This document shows positions 45,803 to 64,000 of a DNA stretch of 64,000 bases, in pieces. The stretch is taken from NCBI GenBank assembly GCA_018105865.1, contig CM030837.1:4731475-4795474 (forward strand), written 5' to 3'. A program made the translations under genes and the position numbers. The stretch comes from Metaphire vulgaris (lineage: Eukaryota > Annelida > Clitellata > Crassiclitellata > Megascolecidae). The notes under the pieces were generated by a model. The model made no database searches. It saw only the letters and a list, made by a program, of their open reading frames with translations, and had not been told where the DNA came from. Position 1 is the stretch's first letter. Every line of letters starts with the position of its first letter.

Positions 45803-46074
45803 ATGGGCGGAGTTTGGTTTTTGTCCTTAGGGGCGCGGAGGGGAGCTAAACCAGGACCTCCGACCCGCCGAGGGAAGTTCCGGGCCCCGATACAAAAAAA
45901 TTTTGACGGGTCACTGAAAAAAGTTATCAACTCTCCGAAAAACCTGACGAGCAAAAAAACCTTATCGTCTCTGCAAAAAGAGCCTGACAAGCAAACAAAA
46001 ACTTATCGGGCACGGGCCCCTGTGGGCTCCATGGGCCCCGGAACAATGTACCGGCTGCACCCCCTCTCCTCAGG

Positions 46075-46416
46075 CAGTGGCGTCGCGCAACAATTTTGTT
46101 AGGGTATGCCCACTCCTGCCGGGGGTAATTGAGTTTAACCATTTGTAGTTTTTAAACTACTAACTTTTGCAATAACCCTAATCAATGGAGCAATTCATTT
46201 GAAATTTGCCATAAACATATTCAGCAACAAATTAACCAATGACAACAGTCATAAGACGGTCAAGTTAAGACTCACATTTATATCAGCAGTGTGTGGTAAA
46301 ACTTAACGCAAACGCAACATTAATAAACGAAATTTTTAAATTTTTGTAGACACCATAATTTTTCATTTTGGGGGGATGCACGGGCATCCTCTGGCTCCCG
46401 TTACGCGACGCCACTG
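46075..46416. mobile_element. hAT-like MITE (CAGTGGCGTCGCG)
   Basis: Perfect 8-bp duplication TCCTCAGG at 46067-46074 and 46417-46424; inverted CAGTGGCGTCGCG ends. Nested in 45803-47094. Confidence 0.93.
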
Positions 46417-46741
46417 TCCTCAGGCCTGAGCTAAACTCCAGCCAGTAGAAATCTGACGATCGAGGTAAAAAAAAGGTAATTGCGCCTGTATTTTTAAATA
46501 TTCGAATTTTGAATCAAGCGTGAAAAATTGACGACCTATAGGCCCTATTTTTGCTTCTCTGGCTTTTCTTTCGAAACATTAAAGGAGATCCTCACAATCT
46601 TTAATTAAGCGATCCCTGGACCACTGCCCCATCTTCTCGGCAGGCTTGATTACGCCTGTTCAACAATGAGCAACAGATTGTTGGGACTTGGGAAGGAGGG
46701 GATCTCAAAAAGGTCATTGCACCTGTTCAACAAGCGAAAAC

Positions 46742-47017
46742 CAGAGCCGTAGTGAGGGTATCTCCGGCGTCCGGGGGCAAAGTGTACCGTTGGCGCCCCT
46801 CCAGACTGCTGACGAGCAAAAAAGATCGTAACATTGTTTTCGGCGCCCCTCAAGTCTTTCAGCGCCCCTCTTTCATATAGTGCCGACGAGACGAGCAAAA
46901 AAGGTCGTCGACCGCACATGTTTCTTCTTTATTATGCATTTTACTAACCCAATTTTGGCGCCCCCTCACCTCGTCGCCCGGGGGCATATGCCCCCACTGC
47001 CCCTAGCTACGGCTCTG
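46742..47017. mobile_element. hAT-like MITE (CAGAGCCGTAG)
   Basis: Perfect 8-bp duplication GCGAAAAC at 46734-46741 and 47018-47025; two shared motifs at about 46808 and 46888. Nested in 45803-47094. Confidence 0.93.
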
Positions 47018-47448
47018 GCGAAAACAATTGTTGGAATATTCATGGGGTGGGGGCTTAGCGACAAGCCTCCTAGTTCCTAATAAACTCCGCCCATGGTTGT
47101 AGGCCTAATGTATAATGCGTTTATGTTGGAAGTTATGGTGATTATTGGAAAACTCGTAAGCGTTATTTATTCAATTCTTTAAAATGTTGCAATGTGCGAA
47201 GCAGTCACGAAGTTGAACTCTACTGCCGTGAGTCTGTAGGCCTACAGCAGAGTTCAAGCCCGTCTCATAATTATCTGTGTGAGGCCCCGGGCACCCGGCG
47301 GCCTGCACGCGGGGCCCTTGCTGAAGATCTGATGTTGACAAGCAAAAAAGATCCTCTCCAAACGTTTTTCAATGTTGACAAGCAAAAAACAAAAAGTCAT
47401 CGCGTTTTTGCGCGGGGCCCTAAGATGCGCGGGGCCCCGGGCACTGTG

Positions 47449-47614
47449 CAGGGCGTAGCCATGAATTTGATTCAGGGGGGGGGGTTAATGTGATTTGGGG
47501 TATAAACCTTCAAAAACGTTGACAATCTTAAAAACACATTAAAACTTTAAGGTAGCCTAATTTTTTTTTTTGGGGGGGTATATATACCGATATACCCCCG
47601 TCGCTACGCCCCTG
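47449..47614. mobile_element. hAT-like MITE (CAGGGCGTAGCC)
   Basis: Perfect 8-bp duplication GCACTGTG at 47441-47448 and 47615-47622; right end, inverted, CGCTACGCCCCTG. Confidence 0.93.
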
Positions 47615-47697
47615 GCACTGTGCCAGATTTTTAAAACGTAAAGACGGGACTGGCACTGAGGCTGGCAGAGTTAAATGTGAACCGACCAAAAGAGCCC

Positions 47698-47920
47698 AGA
47701 GCCGTAGCTATAGGTGGGGGCAGGGAGAAAAAGCTGCCCCGGGCGCCGTCTTGGGGGGAGGGGAGGCGCCAGAAACTATGATCGTAACAAGTTAAACGCC
47801 CGTCGAATGTATGGCCAGTATGACAAGCAAAAAAGTCATAAGTTTTTAAACTGTTGGGTAGAAAAATGAAAACTGTATACCTTGCCTCGGGTTCAAAATA
47901 CTCTAGCTACGGCTCTGTTG
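47698..47920. mobile_element. hAT-like MITE (CAGAGCCGTAGC), no duplication seen
   Basis: CAGAGCCGTAGCTATAGG and, inverted, CTAGCTACGGCTCTG. One shared motif near 47820. The flanks do not match. Confidence 0.55.
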
Positions 47921-48805
47921 AAACGATCTGCACTTGGCATGCAGACAACTTAAAGGATTACAGCTTAGTAAAAAATTAAACAAACGCTAGGCCTACGTTA
48001 AAAGAAATCAGAGACGGTTTGGCACCGATCCTGTGCACGGTTGAGTCCATGTTTATCCGCGAAGCTCGAGAGGCTAAAATTTGGCAACATCGAAAAATAA
48101 CTATTCTGTATAATATGCTTTAGGTCCTAGAAAGAGTCGCTTCAGTGCATTAAAGTCGGCTTCCCGATTCTCGGCAGTCCAGATAAAAAGCACTGTTAGT
48201 AAGATATGTTTCAATGTTCCTCGATGAACGTGATAGAAAATTCGCTGACAGCCGATACAAGAGAAGTCGAGTGGCAGTTGAATACTTCGACTAAGCTATC
48301 TTCGAAATATTTTCATTTTCCGACAAAAAACTGTTTCTGAAAAGAAAAGAAAAGCAATTAATCACATTACCAATGATCATTACGAATATGTATTTTGATT
48401 CGACGCTTAGGCATATAGAAGTATCCAGAACAATCTCTATGGTCACTGATCTATGCCCACCAGCAAGGAAATCTGCTTCTGCCATTGGCGTCTATTAATA
48501 GACGACAATGGTTTCTGCCCACCAGTGGGCGGAGCAACCGGACTTTGTTGGTAAACACTGGATACCCCTATTCAAATAGAAATGCGTAGTCAATTAGATT
48601 CGTTTTAGACGTTTGTACTTTGGTCAGCTTTTGTGAAAATATTGTGACTGCGAAACGAGGTGGGGGCGATTAGCGCCCTCTGGTAAAGGACGACCAGGCG
48701 GTCGTTGAAAATTTGTGGATTTATCTGTCCGACCTTTCCACATACAGGATGTAGAAATTGTTTAGGTGGGGTTGTCAGATATCCTCTGCGTTCATGAAAA
48801 TAGAC
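47921..48805. other. Non-coding stretch
   Basis: No gene recognised. AATAGACGACAATGGTTTCTGCCCACCAG near 48500 pairs loosely with GATCTATGCCCACCAGCAAGG near 48450. Confidence 0.35.
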
Positions 48806-48813
48806 TCTGCAGC

Positions 48814-48871
48814 CAGGGGCGTAGCGACGGGGGGTATATCGGTATATACGGTATATATATATATATTATAT

Positions 48872-48904
<33 letters not shown>

Positions 48905-49023
48905 CCCAAATCAGACTACCTTTAAATTTCCAATGCGTTTTTAAGATTTTCAAGATTTTTTAAAGATTTATACCCCCAAGTCACATTATATCTCCCCAAA
49001 TCAAACTCCTGGCTACGCCCCTG
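48814..49023. mobile_element. hAT-like MITE (CAGGGGCGTAGCGACGG)
   Basis: Ends CAGGGGCGTAGCGACGG and, inverted, GGCTACGCCCCTG. Flanks TCTGCAGC and CCTGCAGC agree at 7 of 8. A (TA)n run has grown inside. Confidence 0.88.
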
Positions 49024-49035
49024 CCTGCAGCGATG

Positions 49036-49224
49036 CAGTGGCGGCAACAGAATTTGGCAAGTGGGGGGAGGCGTTGGGATGGAAAATTCTAAGCATGGGG
49101 CCAAGTAGTTGTTGCTAGGTATGTAGTAGTAAGGATAGGGTCCTAACATGGGGGACATTGGGGAGGCCAGGCATTCAATAACGGGGGCACGGGCCCCTTG
49201 GACACCCATATGGAGCCGCCACTG
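49036..49224. mobile_element. hAT-like MITE (CAGTGGCGGC)
   Basis: Flanks CAGCGATG and CAGCAATG agree at 7 of 8. It lies 12 bp beyond the previous MITE. Confidence 0.88.
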
Positions 49225-49470
49225 CAGCAATGTAACAAATGTATTCCTGTTGTCTGATTTAGAATCGATACAGTGATAGCGACAACAGCGACACTGCTGA
49301 AGAGTTTAAATTTTACAATTAGAATGGCATAAAAGATTTATTATACAAACAAAACTGAAATATTTCGGTAAATTCGGTTTAACTGACTTTTCTCTGTGCT
49401 CTATAATCCACTGTACATCCGCATGTACATAGGTAGGGCCTAAAAAAATTGACTGGCTTAGACCTATATG

Positions 49471-49601
49471 CAGTGGCGTGCAGTGTGGTGGGCGCCTGGG
49501 GCCAATTCGACAAAAAAGGTCGCCGAGTCAATTTTGGCGCCCCCATCCGGTCGGCTCCCGGGGCCACCGCCCCCACCCCGTCCCCTCTGCACGCTATTGC
49601 C
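49471..49601. mobile_element. Short hAT-like MITE (CAGTGGCGTGCAG)
   Basis: CAGTGGCGTGCAG and, inverted, CTGCACGCTATTG. The flanks CCTATATG and CCTATGGA agree only in part. One shared-motif variant near 49508. Confidence 0.5.
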
Positions 49602-49856
49602 TATGGATGGTACATTTGAGGACTGAACTTTCTGGCACAAAACAGGTAAACTCGCGTATGAAAGGCATCCTCCAATTTTTCCGGATCCCAACGCTGGTGA
49701 AATTTCGGGAAAGCGTAAAATCATAAAACTCTGCCTTCTATGTCAGACATTGACAGAGGAGAGGCTTGGGGGGTGGAGGGGCAGAGATGAAGTTAATTTG
49801 ACATAGAAAGCCTTAGCCTAAGTTGTCAAAGGAGGATAGAAAACTCGGTCGTGATG

Positions 49857-50053
49857 CAGAGGCGTAGCGAGGGGGCAGGGGGCATATACCCCCGGGCGCC
49901 GAGGTGAGGGGCGCCAACATTGGGTGTTTGGTAAGTGAAATGCATAATAAAGAAGAAACCGGTGCGATGACCTTTTTTTGCTCGTCAGCAGTGTTAAGGA
50001 CGCCAACGGTACATTTTGCCCCCCGGGCGCCGGATACCCTCGCTACGCCTCTG
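49857..50053. mobile_element. hAT-like MITE (CAGAGGCGTAGCGAGG)
   Basis: Flanks TCGTGATG and TCGTGGTG agree at 7 of 8; shared motif GATGACCTTTTTTTGCTCGTC at 49967. Confidence 0.9.
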
Positions 50054-50610
50054 TCGTGGTGTATTTTAGATGGCATATTGTACGAATGAATAAAAGATTT
50101 CTGATAAGTCGATGGATCTGCCAACCGCCGATTCGCAGATTCCCTGAAAACTCGCTCGTCTGCTGACGAATGGCGGGAAAACGTCCAACAGGCTGCCTCC
50201 GTTGTCTCTTCGATCGGAAATCTGCAACGCCGATGCAGATAATACAAAATCGGATTTAAACACAAACCTGGTTAAGATCATTTACTGTATTTTTATCACT
50301 TTACTATATTTTGTTATGATGGTATCTATTGCCGCTAATGAGTTGGCAGAAAGCAACTATGATGATGAAGGGTATACATGTATCTGTAGGCCTACGCTTA
50401 TTCATCTATGAGTTGGAATTAAGCAATAAGCTTTACTTACTAAACTTTACTTACTTACTCTCAACAATTGTTGCGGAACTCATATAGACTGCATGGATAT
50501 TCTTCAAATGTCGGCCCGCGGGCCAGGAATAAGCCACCGCTACTACGGTACCTACTTCTCAAAGTGAGTATTAGTTTCTATGATTAATTAATTAACAGTA
50601 AGTAAGCAGC

Positions 50611-62294
<11,684 letters not shown>

Positions 62295-62298
62295 CTAA

Positions 62299-63270
62299 AA
62301 CGGCAAGCTTCGTATAACAGATATAGGAATTCGCGCATTAACACCGAAGTAGGCCTACTACTGTACAGTATATGGAATTTTTGTCAGTTAAAATTTCAAT
62401 CGCTGAGTGGCTTCATTTTTGAATGAAACAAACTACTTAAAAAACTATTCGGAAAGTAAAAGGTTTTTTCGAAAATTGAAAATTCTTCGCAATTTTGTCG
62501 ATGCAAGAGACAAATTTCAAGTGAAAATTCGGAGTTTCAACTCAGTCTTCCCACGCAGAATTTTAAGAGAGCGGGAGAGTTGGTTGGCGTATTAAAACCT
62601 TCCGACACGCTAAAACGTTTATCAACTTTCATGTTACCACCGTTGCCTAATGCGCCGGGGCGACGCAATAAAACCGGTGTCATCCTGTTTCAGTGCGAAT
62701 ATTTTCACAACCCCTGGGTAAAAATCCATGAAATTTGGTACCTCTCTACAGCATTATATCCTGAATACAGCCATTTAAATTTTTATTTCAAACTCTAAAG
62801 AGCAGTGGCGCCACCTAGAGAAAACCAGGCTAACGTAGGATGCGTTGGAACCGGTTTTATTTCGCCACATTGTATATTTGGCTGGAAGTCTTCGTGCATA
62901 GAGGTGTGTATATATTTGTTCGTTTTAGTTTTCGGAATTATATCGCGAAAATTCAAATAGAAAAAGCATATTTCTTAAATCCGAATTATATTTCCAAGAA
63001 ATCGAATCTCGGAAATCTCAGTTTTATCTGTAAATCGCGGTTCGAATCGATTGTTTCCGATGTAGGTGCATATGGTGAACATAATAAATGGTGGAAATTT
63101 TTTGCGGCTAATTTCTCTCCTGAATCCAGACCGTCTTAAATGAAGCAAAGAATTCTATTCTGTAGAAATCGACGCAATCAGAAGGAAGAGCGGCGTCTGC
63201 GTGTTCGAAAGAAAGAAAGAACAAAACAGAAGCAGATAATTAACTGTGCGACGAGAAAAGCATTTTATAG
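62299..63270. other. Intron of the SCYL2-like gene
   Basis: No exon found on the minus strand. Plus-strand frames up to 99 codons (62840-63139) are AT-rich and without recognisable domains. Confidence 0.4.
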
Positions 63271-63275
63271 AGAAG

Positions 63276-63499
63276 ATAAGTGAGGAGAAGAAGAAGAAGC
63301 AGCAGCAGAAGAAGAAGGAGGAGGAGAAAGAGGAGGAGAAGAAGAGGAGGAGAAGGAAAGGGACAGGAAAAGGAGGAGGAGGAGAAGAAGAAGAAAGAGG
63401 AGGAGGAGAAGAAGAAGGAGAATGATAGGAAGGAGAATAAGAAGGACAAGGAGGAGAAGAAGAATAAGTAGAAGAAGACGAAGAAGAAGAAGTAGCAGC

Positions 63500-63579
<80 letters not shown>

Positions 63580-63623
63580 CAGTAGTAGTAGTAGTAGTTG
63601 TAACAGCAGCAGCTGCTGCTGCA

Positions 63624-63702
<79 letters not shown>

Positions 63703-63725
63703 CATTATTATTATCATCGTTATTA

Positions 63726-63793
<68 letters not shown>

Positions 63794-63835
63794 GAAGAAG
63801 AAGAAGAAGAAGAAGAAGAAGAAGAAGAAGAAGGT
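63276..63835. repeat. Compound trinucleotide microsatellite block
   Basis: GAA/GGA (63276-63490), GTA (63493-63600), a CAGCAGCAGCTGCTGCTGCTG palindrome (about 63604-63623), AAT (63627-63669), ATT (63669-63793) and GAA (63794-63832) follow each other for about 560 bp. AAT and ATT meet as a fold-back. Long frames here are artefacts. Confidence 0.95.
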
Positions 63836-64000
63836 AACTGCGGCTTTGCCAAAAATCAAAATAGTTTGAACGAAGATAATACAAATCTTGCAAAATGCTT
63901 TTGAGCGAAAGAAAAACCAACACGTATACAGAACTATAAAAGCGAAACTGCAAATCACATCAAAAGCCAAAACTAAATTCTATCAACTTCAAACGGTTCA

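Larger units (their letters stand above)
45803..47094. mobile_element. Composite element with CATGGGCGGAGTTT ends
   Basis: CATGGGCGGAGTTT at the left and its complement at the right frame 1.3 kb that holds two younger MITEs. Flanks GCTGTAAT and GTTGTAGG agree at 5 of 8. Two shared motifs lie near 45945 and 45985. Confidence 0.55.

Noticed and set aside
62840..63139. 99-codon plus frame
   Set aside because: AT-rich, inside an intron of the minus-strand gene, and without any recognisable domain.
63265..63904. Frames of 160-195 codons near the right edge
   Set aside because: Entirely homopolymeric runs from trinucleotide repeats.

Overview
This is a gene-poor, repeat-rich piece of an animal nuclear genome, most likely a marine invertebrate. 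Genes have GT-AG introns. A short vertebrate-type telomere-like run (CCCTAA units, near 16068) is present. Microsatellites are very abundant, and the palindromic word TAGGCCTA occurs far more often than chance. No species is assigned. A deuterostome or lophotrochozoan fits, but that is inference.

Four host loci can be supported. (1) 17255-18277 (+) encodes a secreted, dibasic-rich protein with two related 12-residue segments between cleavage sites; it may be a neuropeptide precursor. (2) 26143-29061 (+) encodes a CABIT-domain adaptor of the GAREM/THEMIS type with a Src-family SH2 consensus tyrosine. (3) 33506-36937 (+) is a two-exon CNPase (2',3'-cyclic-nucleotide 3'-phosphodiesterase) with a kinase-like P-loop half and a two-histidine phosphodiesterase half. 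The latter carries about 260 residues where vertebrate CNP has a short loop, and it lacks the C-terminal prenylation signal. (4) On the minus strand from 62294 down to 50611 lie nine exons in consistent phase, encoding the HEAT-repeat half and tail of a SCYL2-like pseudokinase. Its kinase half lies beyond the right edge.

Most of the rest is DNA transposons. A near-complete piggyBac element (4003-7591, TTAA on both sides) carries a transposase with all three catalytic aspartates but an apparent frameshift. About 25 short hAT-like elements have boundaries that can be read directly from 8-bp target duplications, many of them perfect. Three of four copies of another family have perfect 9-bp duplications, and a 71-72 bp palindromic family sits at TTAA. 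A hAT element with a transposase remnant occupies most of the CNP intron. LINE remnants lie at 21263-21720 (12-bp target duplication) and 32019-32833, and tRNA-derived heads at 10943-11012 and 16322-16620.

The least expected pattern is an approximately 20-bp motif (GATGACCTTTTTTGCTCGTC or its complement) inside many of these elements, even though their ends and target-duplication lengths differ. No operon-like or defence-type gene system was found. The novelty is in the transposon population and in the CNP and precursor-like genes.
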